Notes: generated by a model from the letters alone, not told the origin. A stretch of 64,000 nt of DNA from Emticicia sp965283955 (GCA_965283955.1 CBDIQW010000001.1:2604001-2668000); one strand, 5' to 3'. Counted from the stretch's first letter, positions 9,904 to 17,874 are shown. Translations and numbers: made by a program.

Positions 9904-11103
9904 ATGATAACTGTCGAACAAGCCGAACAACTCATTTTAGAAAATATCCTTACAATTCCCACCGAAAAAGTAGCCATTAATGATGCTTTAGGTCGAATTT
10001 TAGCCGAAGATTTATGTGCCGACCGTGATTTTCCGCCCTTCAATAGAGTTACGATGGACGGCATTGCTATTCGACACGAACAACTTTCAAAAGGACAAAC
10101 CAGCTTTTTGGTTGAAGCAACTGTGGCGGCAGGAAACCCCGAAAAAACCTTACAAAACCCCGAAAATTGTATAGAAGTAATGACTGGAGCGATAATTCCG
10201 CTCGGAACTAATGCCGTGATTCGATACGAAGATATTGGGATAAAAGATAAAACTGCCCGAATTACGATTGACATAAACGAAATCAAAGCAGGACAAAACA
10301 TTCACCGGCAAGGTTCTGACCGAAAAACAGGTGATGTAATTGTGCCGAAGGGTCGAAAACTTTCTCCTGCCGAAATCGGTGTGGCGGCTACGATTGGAAA
10401 ATACGAAATTTTGGTACAACGAAAACTCCGTGCGGTAGTAATTTCAACGGGTGAAGAAATTGTGCCGATTACCGAAACGCCATTGCCACATCAGATACGC
10501 ACTTCCAATGGATTTGCTTTACAGGCTTCGCTCAAAAACTGGGGACTTGAAACCGAGAATGTTCTTCTACCCGATGACCAAGCAATTATTGAGGCAAAAA
10601 TTGCCACATTTATGGAAACTTTTGATGTGCTTATTTTAAGCGGTGGAGTTTCGGCAGGAAAATTTGATTTTGTACCGAAAGCTCTTGAAAATCAAGGAGT
10701 TAAAAAACTTTTTCATAAAGTTTCGCAACGCCCAGGAAAGCCTTTTTGGTTTGGAAAATCGGCTAACGGAACGGTGGTTTTTGCCTTGCCTGGTAATCCA
10801 GTTTCTACGTTTATGTGCCTTAATCGCTATTTCAAAAAGTGGCTCGATGCTTCGCAAGGCCTTGAAAATCAGCAATTAACGGCCGAATTGACAGAAGATT
10901 TTACGTTTAAACCCGAACTATCGTTTTTCTTGCAAGTAAAACTTTCTTATGCACCGACTGGCAAAATTTTGGCAACGCCAGTAGAAGGTCACGGCTCGGG
11001 CGATTTGGCAAACTTAGTAGAAGCCGATGCTTTTCTCGAATTGCCCTTGGAAAGAAGCTTGTTTAAGAAGGGAGAGGTTTTTAAGGTGTTTGTATATCGT
11101 TAA
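9904..11103 (+). CDS. moeA: Molybdopterin molybdotransferase MoeA
   Basis: MoeA inserts molybdate into adenylylated molybdopterin in the last step of molybdenum-cofactor synthesis. The sequence has the N-terminal domain with FPPFNRVTMDGIAIR, the GADAVIRYE-equivalent TNAVIRYEDI, the molybdopterin-binding SGGVSAGKFDFVP, FALPGNPVSTF, and a C-terminal beta domain. Length (about 399 aa) is normal. A TTG at 9880 extends the frame by eight residues (MPEILDKI), but ATG 9904 (MITVEQAEQ) gives the usual MoeA start and is preferred. No moaA-E, mobA or modABC gene is nearby; the context is a desulfurase and XdhC on the same strand. It is convergent with the toxin-antitoxin pair, only 2 nt from the toxin stop, with no room for a separate terminator. 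Confidence 0.94.
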   Translation: MITVEQAEQLILENILTIPTEKVAINDALGRILAEDLCADRDFPPFNRVTMDGIAIRHEQLSKGQTSFLVEATVAAGNPEKTLQNPENCIEVMTGAIIPLGTNAVIRYEDIGIKDKTARITIDINEIKAGQNIHRQGSDRKTGDVIVPKGRKLSPAEIGVAATIGKYEILVQRKLRAVVISTGEEIVPITETPLPHQIRTSNGFALQASLKNWGLETENVLLPDDQAIIEAKIATFMETFDVLILSGGVSAGKFDFVPKALENQGVKKLFHKVSQRPGKPFWFGKSANGTVVFALPGNPVSTFMCLNRYFKKWLDASQGLENQQLTAELTEDFTFKPELSFFLQVKLSYAPTGKILATPVEGHGSGDLANLVEADAFLELPLERSLFKKGEVFKVFVYR

Positions 11104-11105
11104 AG

Positions 11106-11510
11106 TTATTCAACCTCGTCCTTAATTAGTTTTAAACCTAATGGAATCAGATGGTCGTAATCATTATCGTTTGTCCATAGTTCAAAATCGTAATAAAGGG
11201 CTGTTGCGGCAATCCAAATATCGTTTTTACCCATATTTCGAGGTGTTTTTAATGGCAAAGGTGTCGATTTTAGAGCATTTTGACTATAAGCATCAATCTG
11301 TGCGTAATACGGAATTATTTCAGCTTGAATATCTGCGATTGGTAATTTTTGAAGAATTGATTCCAATAAAAGAATCTTTTGATAGCCCCAATCGGCTTTT
11401 AGAGCAAATGCTTGTAATTCTCCAACGACAACAATTGGCACTACCCCTCTTGGGTTTATTTCGATTCTTCTTCGGATATGTTTGATTATGATATTTGTAT
11501 CAAGTATCAT
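11106..11510 (-). CDS. PIN-domain toxin, VapC-like
   Basis: This 134-residue protein has the PIN nuclease pattern: MILDTN with Asp4, an acidic residue at Glu31 (GEL), Asp97 in NDIWIAA and Asp115/Asp117 in WTNDNDYD. These would hold Mg2+ for ribonuclease activity. VapC toxins cut tRNA or rRNA and are neutralised by a small antitoxin encoded just upstream. Here the upstream gene on the same strand ends at 11512, one base from this start, which is the classical toxin-antitoxin arrangement. Catalytic acids look intact. Its 3' end nearly touches the convergent moeA stop. The RNA target cannot be predicted. Confidence 0.88.
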   Translation of the reverse strand: MILDTNIIIKHIRRRIEINPRGVVPIVVVGELQAFALKADWGYQKILLLESILQKLPIADIQAEIIPYYAQIDAYSQNALKSTPLPLKTPRNMGKNDIWIAATALYYDFELWTNDNDYDHLIPLGLKLIKDEVE

Positions 11511-11511
11511 C

Positions 11512-11718
11512 TCATAAATATTTTTCCATCTCCTTCCACTGACTTTCTGTAAATCCGAAATCAGGCATAGAAATAGGTTCTTTATTAGCTACGATATCCA
11601 AAAAGCTATCCATTCCTCCCGCAGCTTTGATTTGCTCGGGAGAATATATATTAAGTTTGCCCTTCTTCAACAACGGAATAACTGGCTTTTTTTGTTTATT
11701 TGCTCTTGATGTTACCAT
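11512..11718 (-). CDS. Small antitoxin partner of the PIN toxin
   Basis: This 68-residue protein begins with a basic stretch (MVTSRANKQKK) and ends with an acidic/aromatic segment (DFGFTESQWKEMEKYL) that could wrap the toxin. I see no clear AbrB, MetJ/Arc or Phd DNA-binding signature, so it is assigned by position: it directly precedes the VapC-like toxin, with one base between its stop and the toxin start. In such pairs the antitoxin is translated first, binds the nuclease and represses the shared promoter. The DNA-binding family is undetermined. Confidence 0.7.
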   Translation of the reverse strand: MVTSRANKQKKPVIPLLKKGKLNIYSPEQIKAAGGMDSFLDIVANKEPISMPDFGFTESQWKEMEKYL

Positions 11719-11781
11719 ATTGAGTTTTTTACAAATATACGTTTTAGTAAAGATTCATGACTTCAAACCATCTGAAAATAT

Positions 11782-11809
11782 TTGTGCCATAGTTAAAACT
11801 ATGGCACAA
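11782..11809. terminator. 28-nt palindrome, possible terminator 3' of namZ
   Basis: Thirteen-base perfect arms (TTGTGCCATAGTT and its complement) are separated by only two bases. It lies 7 nt beyond the namZ stop and upstream of the antitoxin start. The very short loop is atypical for an intrinsic terminator and no T tract follows, so it may equally be an extragenic palindromic repeat. Confidence 0.55.
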
Positions 11810-11816
11810 CAACCTT

Positions 11817-13052
11817 TTACGGATAAATCAAATACTTCTTTCTCAAAACCTTAAAATCACTTAAACCAGGCTCCCAACTTTTGCGGATTTCAGCTTCCGA
11901 AACGCCGTCAATGATTTGTTGTTTGAATTTTTCAGTCCCTGCCAATTTATTAATGTCGCCCATTTGTTTGCTTTGAGTTCTGTCGAAAAACTTATCTTTC
12001 ATCGGATACGCCTTATAAAGTTCCATCATCCACGAAAGGTTAATTTGTCGACTTTTTCTCAAAATACTTGCGTCGTATTTTCTTAAATCAAGTCCAAAAC
12101 AATCTTCGTTTTGGTGAAGGGGCGTTTCGCTCATGCCTTGAATACTTACGGGCTTGAAACTAAAATCGTATTTGCCTTTTAGGGCTGGAGCTCCCAAAAC
12201 CGTAAACGGAATGTAAGTACCACGACCTTGACTCAAAATTGTGCCTTCAAACAAACATGTGCTTGGGTAAAGCAAAATAGATTGCTGAGAATTAAGGTTT
12301 GGCGACGGAAAAACTGGCAATTCATAAGCCATATCGTGGTTATAATTGGCAATTTTGATAATTTTTATCTTGCATTTTAGGTTATTTGGAAGCCAACCTT
12401 CACCGTTAATCATTTGGGCAAATTCGCCCATCGTAAGGCCATGAGCAATCGGAATCGGAAACATACCAATGCCCGAATAGTTCTGTTTTTCTAAAATTGG
12501 ACCATCAACTAAATATCCATTCGGGTTTGGTCGGTCGAAAATGATTAATTCTTTGCCATTTTCGGCACAAGACTCCATCACGTGCGAGAGCGTGTTGATA
12601 TAGGTATAAAATCTCGCTCCAACATCTTGAATATCAAAAATCATTACATCAACATCAGCCAAATGTTCTTTGGTCGGACGTTTGATTTTTCCGTAGAGTG
12701 AAATTATCGGAATACCTGTTTTCTGGTCAACTTCGTTGTTTACTTTTGCTCCCGCACTCGCATTTCCACGAAAACCGTGTTCTGGGCCAAAGACTTTCAC
12801 AATGTTTACGCCCAAACTCAATAAACTATCAACACTGGCTTTTTTGCCAATAATTGAAGTTTGGTTGACCAACATCGCTACTCTTTTTCCTTTCAATAAT
12901 GGTAAATATTCCGAAATTTGGTCAGCTCCCGTGATGATTTGAGTTTTCTGATTCGCAGAAACGGTATATTTATTGGCTACTTGTTTTTTTGTACAGGCAA
13001 ACAATACCACAATTCCGAAGGCAATAAAAAGATTAAAAAGAGGGTTTTTCAT
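11817..13052 (-). CDS. namZ: Exo-beta-N-acetylmuramidase NamZ (DUF1343), lipoprotein
   Basis: DUF1343/GH171 enzymes such as Bacillus subtilis NamZ release MurNAc from the non-reducing ends of peptidoglycan fragments. The 411-residue protein begins with a lipoprotein signal (VVLFAC, Cys20), so it should be anchored outside the cytoplasm. The family core includes LVNQTS (about residues 61-66), GPEHGFRG with the probable catalytic Glu91, DIQDVGARFYTYI, DRPNPNG and a C-terminal region with SQGRGT. Length matches the family. It neighbours a class D beta-lactamase on the same strand, and the window also carries anmK, so a cell-wall turnover theme is plausible. The product MurNAc would need MurNAc kinase or a MurP-type uptake system, neither of which is in this window. 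Confidence 0.9.
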   Translation of the reverse strand: MKNPLFNLFIAFGIVVLFACTKKQVANKYTVSANQKTQIITGADQISEYLPLLKGKRVAMLVNQTSIIGKKASVDSLLSLGVNIVKVFGPEHGFRGNASAGAKVNNEVDQKTGIPIISLYGKIKRPTKEHLADVDVMIFDIQDVGARFYTYINTLSHVMESCAENGKELIIFDRPNPNGYLVDGPILEKQNYSGIGMFPIPIAHGLTMGEFAQMINGEGWLPNNLKCKIKIIKIANYNHDMAYELPVFPSPNLNSQQSILLYPSTCLFEGTILSQGRGTYIPFTVLGAPALKGKYDFSFKPVSIQGMSETPLHQNEDCFGLDLRKYDASILRKSRQINLSWMMELYKAYPMKDKFFDRTQSKQMGDINKLAGTEKFKQQIIDGVSEAEIRKSWEPGLSDFKVLRKKYLIYP

Positions 13053-13133
13053 AAAGTTTATAGATTGTTAATGTTTATTTTCTTGAATTTCAGAATCCTG
13101 TAAGTTGCGTACCTAACGGCACATTTCACTAAA

Positions 13134-13934
13134 TCAAATTGCATGAATTTGTTTCAAAATCGTTTTGGTGATTGTTTTTCGGCATTGACCAAAATTTGGA
13201 TTCGGTTCTGAACGTTTTTTTGAAATTCGAGTTGCAAAGAAATAAGTATTTTCTCGACTTTCCACATATCCAACCCACCAACCCGAATCAATGCCACCGT
13301 CACGAGTCCAACCAGTTTTAGCTCTGATTGTATAATCTTTAGTTTTCTCTACAACCATTACTTTTTTCAAAATCTCGTAATTTCGCTTAGAAAAAGGCAA
13401 TTTTTCTTCATAAACAGCCTTCATAAACGAAACTTGATTTTGCGGAGAAATTCCAAACCGACCAAAATTCCAAAAATCAGCACCTTTCTCTGATAAATCT
13501 ACATTGCCATAACGGCAAGCTTTCAGATACTTTTCATAGTTTTTTCGACCTATTTTCTTGGCCAATTCGATAAACACCCAACCAGCCGATACTTCAAATG
13601 CTTCCCGCACGGTCATATCTTTATAAATTTCTGGTCGGTAGCCATAAAGCGTCGTATCGGTCTTTCCTACCCATTTTACCACCTCATTTTCGTCTTTGAT
13701 TACTTTTGTTTCTAAAGCAATCAACAAATTAATGATTTTGAAGGTCGAAGCAGGTAAACCTAGCTTTTGAGCATCAATAGAGTCTGAATAAATCCACTTC
13801 TGATTCTTATAATCATAGATTGTGGTGCTTCCTTTGATGCCACATTCTCGAAAAGCTCGCTGTAAATCAGTTTGCCCCGAAACCTTAGAACCACTAAATA
13901 AACCAATCAATAAAACCAAATAGTAAAGTTTCAT
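13134..13934 (-). CDS. Class D (OXA-type) beta-lactamase with altered SxV motif
   Basis: This exported serine hydrolase has a signal peptide (cleavage near VSGQ, residue 20) and 266 residues, normal for OXA enzymes. The motif set is in order: S63-T-F-K66 (acylating serine and carboxylatable lysine), Y142-G-N, a DFWNFG tryptophan at the OXA-10 Trp154 position, and K206-T-G. The second motif, normally S-x-V, reads S116-A-G118 within VSAGWVF. In OXA enzymes that valine packs against the carboxylated lysine, so Gly118 could change hydrolysis or carboxylation. It may be an intrinsic chromosomal lactamase or a penicillin-recognising hydrolase with modest activity. It follows namZ on the same strand with an 81-nt gap. 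No LysR or BlaR regulator is nearby. Confidence 0.87.
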   Translation of the reverse strand: MKLYYLVLLIGLFSGSKVSGQTDLQRAFRECGIKGSTTIYDYKNQKWIYSDSIDAQKLGLPASTFKIINLLIALETKVIKDENEVVKWVGKTDTTLYGYRPEIYKDMTVREAFEVSAGWVFIELAKKIGRKNYEKYLKACRYGNVDLSEKGADFWNFGRFGISPQNQVSFMKAVYEEKLPFSKRNYEILKKVMVVEKTKDYTIRAKTGWTRDGGIDSGWWVGYVESRENTYFFATRISKKRSEPNPNFGQCRKTITKTILKQIHAI

Positions 13935-13969
13935 TTCAAATAAGTATTTTTTTAATGGTCAAATTTTAC

Positions 13970-14002
13970 CCGTAGGAACGTCCAATTTGGACGTTCCTAC
14001 GG
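13970..14002. repeat. 33-nt perfect palindrome (intergenic)
   Basis: Sixteen-base perfect arms (CCGTAGGAACGTCCAA and complement) surround a single central T. It lies in the divergent gap between the beta-lactamase gene and a small membrane-protein gene. Two other palindromes of exactly this length occur at 22110 and 25650, with different sequence. It may be an extragenic palindromic (REP-like) element. Confidence 0.8.
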
Positions 14003-14143
14003 ACACCACAGTACAAATCTCAACCAAAACTAACACTTTATCAGTAAATACTATTGCTTTTACTGGCACAAAGTCACAAATCAGCGATTGGCTTTTCTTT
14101 TTTGGGCATTTTTCAATACTTTTGAACAAAAATTAGTAGTGAA

Positions 14144-14560
14144 GTGAAAAAATCGAACGAAAGCATCATTAATGTTCCTGTTGTTCCACCAAAGGGAGTT
14201 AGCCGTGAAGAGCGTAAAGAATTTTTGCAGGAGTCGGCCAATAAATATCTGGAGGCCATCGAAACGCAAATAGGAGATTTGAAGAAAGTGGGCAAAAATG
14301 CTTTGGTTATCGGAGGAGTGGTTTTAACGGCCTACGCTCTGACAGAATTACTTTTGCCTTCGGCTAAACAAAAAATTTCGCTTGACCCTAAGCCAATCGT
14401 ACAAGAAGAAGACGATAACAACGACGAAGATTCTTTCGTTTGGGCTGCTCTGAAAGGTGTTGCAACGTCAGTACTCCTGACTATTGCAAAAAATAAACTT
14501 TTGGGAATTATAGAAAATCTTACCACCGACGCCACCGAAAATGTCGAGACAAATTCTTGA
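14144..14560 (+). CDS. Small predicted membrane-associated protein of unknown function
   Basis: This 138-residue protein starts at GTG 14144. Its first ~60 residues are charged and probably helical (SREERKEFLQESANKYLEAIE). One hydrophobic segment (NALVIGGVVLTAYALTELLL, about residues 50-69) is probably membrane-spanning; an acidic linker (EEDDNNDED) follows, then a second mildly hydrophobic stretch around VWAALKGVATSVLLTIA. I do not recognise the family. Its last 20 bases overlap the start of the GGGP synthase gene, so the two are almost certainly translated from one message with folK. That puts it in an operon with isoprenoid-lipid and folate genes, but no function follows from this. Confidence 0.65.
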   Translation: MKKSNESIINVPVVPPKGVSREERKEFLQESANKYLEAIETQIGDLKKVGKNALVIGGVVLTAYALTELLLPSAKQKISLDPKPIVQEEDDNNDEDSFVWAALKGVATSVLLTIAKNKLLGIIENLTTDATENVETNS

Positions 14561-15344
14561 TAAAATAGTATCCAACAAGCAATTACAAAAGAAATCTTTG
14601 GCTGTTTTGCTCGACCCTGATAAAGTTGAGTTAACTACTTTCGAGACTTTTCTATATGCTTGTGCCGAAAACCGAGTAGATTATTTCTTGGTTGGCGGTA
14701 GCTTGATTACAAATAATGTCATGGGCGAAATGATTGCCGTCATTCGTCAGAAAACTAATATTCCTGTCATTATTTTTCCAGGAAATAGCCTACATATTGA
14801 GCCAACGGCCGACGCTATTCTTTTACTTTCACTAATTTCTGGGCGAAACCCCGATTATCTGATTGGTCAGCACGTTATTGCGGCTCCCTTACTTAAACAA
14901 AGCGGACTGGAGATTCTATCAACGGGTTATATGCTCATTGATAGCGGTCGCCAAACTACGGTTTCTTACATCAGCAATACCACTCCAATTCCGCACGACA
15001 AAGCCGATATTGCCGTTTGTACGGCAATGGCAGGCGAAATGCTTGGTCAGAAATTGATTTATTTGGATGGCGGAAGCGGAGCGATGTATCCTGTTTTGCC
15101 AAAAATGATTCAGAAAATAAGTAAAAACATAAGTTTGCCGCTGATTGTTGGCGGAGGAATAAATTCACCCGAAAAAGCTACTGCCGCTCTCGAAGCAGGA
15201 GCCGATATTATTGTGATTGGCAATGCCTTCGAGAAAAACCCCGCTTTACTTTCCGAAATTGCCGAAGCCGTTCAAACCTTTAATAGCCCCCCGCCCCCCG
15301 ATGGGGGAGTTTTCACTCAAGCGTTCAATTTAATAAATATTTAA
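14541..15344 (+). CDS. Geranylgeranylglyceryl phosphate synthase family protein (PcrB/GGGPS)
   Basis: This TIM-barrel prenyltransferase family joins a polyprenyl diphosphate to glycerol-1-phosphate to make an ether lipid. Bacteroidota homologues belong to the group II, archaeal-like branch; the product in vivo is poorly known. The 267-residue protein shows LAVLLDPDK near the N-terminus, YFLVGGSLITNNVM, VIIFPGNSLHI, the conserved central block YLDGGSGAMYP, and the phosphate loop VGGGINSPEKA followed by ADIIVIGNAFEKNP. The C-terminus is odd: a PPPPDGG run is encoded by a G/C-rich palindromic repeat at 15284-15309, adding an unrelated tail after the normal family end. It overlaps the preceding gene by 20 bases and its stop directly abuts the folK start, indicating an operon. 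Confidence 0.9.
   Translation: MSRQILDKIVSNKQLQKKSLAVLLDPDKVELTTFETFLYACAENRVDYFLVGGSLITNNVMGEMIAVIRQKTNIPVIIFPGNSLHIEPTADAILLLSLISGRNPDYLIGQHVIAAPLLKQSGLEILSTGYMLIDSGRQTTVSYISNTTPIPHDKADIAVCTAMAGEMLGQKLIYLDGGSGAMYPVLPKMIQKISKNISLPLIVGGGINSPEKATAALEAGADIIVIGNAFEKNPALLSEIAEAVQTFNSPPPPDGGVFTQAFNLINI
15284..15309. repeat. G/C-rich palindromic repeat inside the 3' end of the GGGPS gene
   Basis: A run of GCCCCCC and GCCCCCCGATGGGGG forms a hairpin here, in coding sequence. A close relative, read on the opposite strand, sits at 52257-52281 between two genes (TAGCCCCC, spacer, CCCCCGATGGGGG). Here it encodes Pro-rich residues in the tail of the synthase, suggesting that a mobile or spreading extragenic element landed at the gene's end and was read through. 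Confidence 0.7.
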
Positions 15345-15836
15345 GTGAAGAATAATCAAATTTTTCTTGGCTTAGGTTCTAATTTAGGAAATCGAGAAGA
15401 TAATATCTTGACAGCCCAAAGGTTAATCGAAGAAAAAGTTGGCAAAATTCGCTCAAAATCGAGCGTTTATGAAACCGCTGCGTGGGGAATTACCGAACAA
15501 AATGCCTTTTTAAACCAAGTTCTTGAAGTCGAGACCAAGTTTTCGCCGAGTGCAGTGCTTCATTTAGTGCTGAAAATTGAAAAAGATATGGGGCGAATTC
15601 GTGAAATCAAGTGGGGCGAACGCAGTATTGATATTGATATTTTGTATCATAATAACGAGATTATTTCTACCGAAAACCTCGCCATTCCGCACCCATTTAT
15701 TCAAGAACGAAAATTTGTCTTAGTGCCACTCTGTGAAATTGCTCCAGCGTTTATTCACCCAAAATTAAAGCAGACGAATCTTGAATTGCTCGAAAAATGT
15801 CAAGATTCGGGTGAGATAACACTATATTGTCTGTGA
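15345..15836 (+). CDS. folK: 2-amino-4-hydroxy-6-hydroxymethyldihydropteridine diphosphokinase
   Basis: FolK (HPPK) transfers pyrophosphate from ATP to the pterin alcohol, preparing it for joining to p-aminobenzoate in folate synthesis. The 163-residue cytoplasmic protein has IFLGLGSNLGNRE at the N-terminus, the SSVYETAAWG loop, NQVLEVET, and the ATP/Mg motif WGERSIDIDIL with two catalytic aspartates, followed by IPHPFIQERKFVLVPL. The start is a GTG at 15345 directly after the TAA of the preceding gene, consistent with translational coupling in a three-gene operon. No folP, folB or folE is nearby. Confidence 0.95.
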   Translation: MKNNQIFLGLGSNLGNREDNILTAQRLIEEKVGKIRSKSSVYETAAWGITEQNAFLNQVLEVETKFSPSAVLHLVLKIEKDMGRIREIKWGERSIDIDILYHNNEIISTENLAIPHPFIQERKFVLVPLCEIAPAFIHPKLKQTNLELLEKCQDSGEITLYCL

Positions 15837-16009
15837 GGACGGCATTGCCATTAGGCTACTAAAAAATTGAAGAATACAGATTACAAATTGTTGATTTTAG
15901 AATGTTTTTATTTTTCAAATTCTACAATTTACAATCATCAACCCTTAATCGTCAATCAAAAAAATCTTGACCTAAAGGCTATGGTGAGGATACAGAAATT
16001 CGCATAGAA

Positions 16010-16753
16010 TTAGTTCATAATGGCGGGTACTTTCTGTACAACAAAAATCATTCGGTCAGATTCCATCACATCAAAGGGTTGTAAATCATAACTTCCATAA
16101 ATTTCTTTGCAAGTCAGCTCTGCTTTTCGGAAATAATACCTAAAATCTTCGCAGGTTAAAATCTTGACTCTTTCTTCAAAATGATAATGTTCGTTTTCGT
16201 AATCGAAGTCAATATTTTTTACAATAAATCCGTATTCGATTTTCTTTGTGATAACGAATTTTATGCCGTCAACTTCCTTTTCGTAGTATTTTGTTAAGTT
16301 TTTTACGGCTTTGGCACTATTCATATAATCAAGCACGAGTGTTCCGCCCGATTTTAAATTTTCGGCAACCGCTTTTATGGCTCGAAAATTGTCGTAGTTT
16401 TCTTCAAAATATCCAAAACTTGTAAATAAATTTAGCACAAAATCGAAAGAGTCTGGGCGAAAAGTTTCACGCATATCATGCACAAAAAAGTGCAAGTTTG
16501 AACTGGCTGATTGATTAGCCGCTTCGATATTATTTCGAGACAAATCAATTCCAGTTACATCGTAGCCCTTTGAATTTAGGTAAATAGCGTGGCGGCCTTT
16601 TCCGCAGGCAAGGTCGAGAAAGGTATTATTTGGTGCAAAACCAAGCTTTTTTTCGAGATTATCAATGAGCATTTGAGCTTCTTCGTAGCTTCGGCTCTTA
16701 TAAAGTTGATGATAAAAAGAAGTATCAAACCATTCTACAAACCACTCTTTCAT
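16010..16753 (-). CDS. Class I SAM-dependent methyltransferase
   Basis: This 247-residue cytoplasmic protein has a Rossmann methyltransferase core: motif I LDLACGKGRHAIYL (about residues 43-56), acidic residue in VTGIDLS at the end of strand 2, HDMRE, and FDFVLNLFTSFGYF as motif IV. The N-terminus (EWFDTSFYHQLYKSRSYEEAQMLID) is typical of a group of small cytosolic methyltransferases annotated only by fold. The substrate cannot be told. It stands alone between folK (convergent, 173-nt gap of AT-rich and degenerate inverted-repeat sequence) and a divergent secreted protein gene. Confidence 0.85.
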   Translation of the reverse strand: MKEWFVEWFDTSFYHQLYKSRSYEEAQMLIDNLEKKLGFAPNNTFLDLACGKGRHAIYLNSKGYDVTGIDLSRNNIEAANQSASSNLHFFVHDMRETFRPDSFDFVLNLFTSFGYFEENYDNFRAIKAVAENLKSGGTLVLDYMNSAKAVKNLTKYYEKEVDGIKFVITKKIEYGFIVKNIDFDYENEHYHFEERVKILTCEDFRYYFRKAELTCKEIYGSYDLQPFDVMESDRMIFVVQKVPAIMN

Positions 16754-16868
16754 TATCTTTATATCAATTTAGGAAATTTGGGTTGGAGAGAAACGAAACC
16801 CAAATTCAATTTTTTTTCAAATTTTCCGTTGTAAATAAAGTGCAAAATTACCATCATTATTATCGAAA

Positions 16869-17864
16869 ATGAAACTTTACCACAAAATATACCAACTTGC
16901 TTCCGTTTCGTCTTTTATTCTACTATCGTTTTCAATGGCTGATGCCCAAACAAGCGATGCAGTTCCAAGAGCTAAGCGTAAAGGCGAAAAGGGTTATAAA
17001 AAAGAAACCATTCAACAAAAACTGGATAAACTTCCTGTGGGTGTAACTACACCAAAGGCTTCGGCTTCTTTGCCAGGAGGAAACAATATTTCGAGCGTAG
17101 ATGATGCCAAAAAGTTTGCCACCGAAACTTTACCCGACTTAGGTTTAAAGCTCAAAAAGACCATAAAAGATGTAAAAAAGGAGATTAAAGGCTTGAAAAA
17201 AGAATTTAATGGCCGTGATTACGAAGGAATTAAAGTTGAAAAACAGCTAATCAGACAAGGAACAGGAAATAACTTGACTTTCTTAGAGTTTTATACGCTC
17301 AAAGAATTTACGCAACCAAATCCATATAACCGACACTTGTTTTGGTACGACCGCAAAGCCAACAGAATCGTGGAAGGTATCGGGCGAGACAGAGCTACAA
17401 ATGATTTAATGCACGGGCCGTATAAAAAATACTTAGGCGATTTGGTGGTTGAAGAAGGTTGGTATTATCTTGGTGCAAAAGATGGTCGTTGGGAATTGTA
17501 CGATAAAAACTACAATTTGCTGAATAAAGAATACTACGAACGAGGCTTCTACCAAGATTCGGAAATAAGTTTTTATGATGAACACCATACTAAAATAAAA
17601 GAAGTAAAGCCAAAACTCTACGGAAAGGTAACGGGCGAATACCTGACTTTTAATGAAAGCGGTACATTGGCCGAGCAAGGCATGATGGACGATAGCGTAA
17701 AAGTAGGGCGTTGGGTTGAATATTACCCAACAGGAAACCGCCGCAAGAAAGAAACCCAATACGGTAAAGACTGCTACGATAACAGCTTTGAATCGTACAT
17801 AGTTTATGAATATGACGAGAAGGGTAAAATCACATTTGAATCTCCCAAAATTAAGAAAAACTAA
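16869..17864 (+). CDS. Secreted MORN/YwqK-like repeat protein
   Basis: The 331-residue product starts with a signal peptide ending near MADAQT. A basic, lysine-rich segment containing probable helices follows (roughly residues 85-115: KLKKTIKDVKKEIKGLKKE). From about residue 130 there are degenerate MORN/YwqK-type beta-hairpin repeats: LMHGPYKKYLGDLVVEEGWY, GAKDGRWELYDKNYNLLNKEYY, VTGEYLTFNESGTLAEQGMM, VGRWVEYYPTGNRRKKETQY. Such repeats form elongated beta sheets in periplasmic or surface proteins of Bacteroidota; their ligands are mostly unknown. No enzymatic motif is visible. It appears monocistronic, with a large hairpin downstream at 17875-17943. Confidence 0.75.
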   Translation: MKLYHKIYQLASVSSFILLSFSMADAQTSDAVPRAKRKGEKGYKKETIQQKLDKLPVGVTTPKASASLPGGNNISSVDDAKKFATETLPDLGLKLKKTIKDVKKEIKGLKKEFNGRDYEGIKVEKQLIRQGTGNNLTFLEFYTLKEFTQPNPYNRHLFWYDRKANRIVEGIGRDRATNDLMHGPYKKYLGDLVVEEGWYYLGAKDGRWELYDKNYNLLNKEYYERGFYQDSEISFYDEHHTKIKEVKPKLYGKVTGEYLTFNESGTLAEQGMMDDSVKVGRWVEYYPTGNRRKKETQYGKDCYDNSFESYIVYEYDEKGKITFESPKIKKN

Positions 17865-17874
17865 GATTGAGTTC

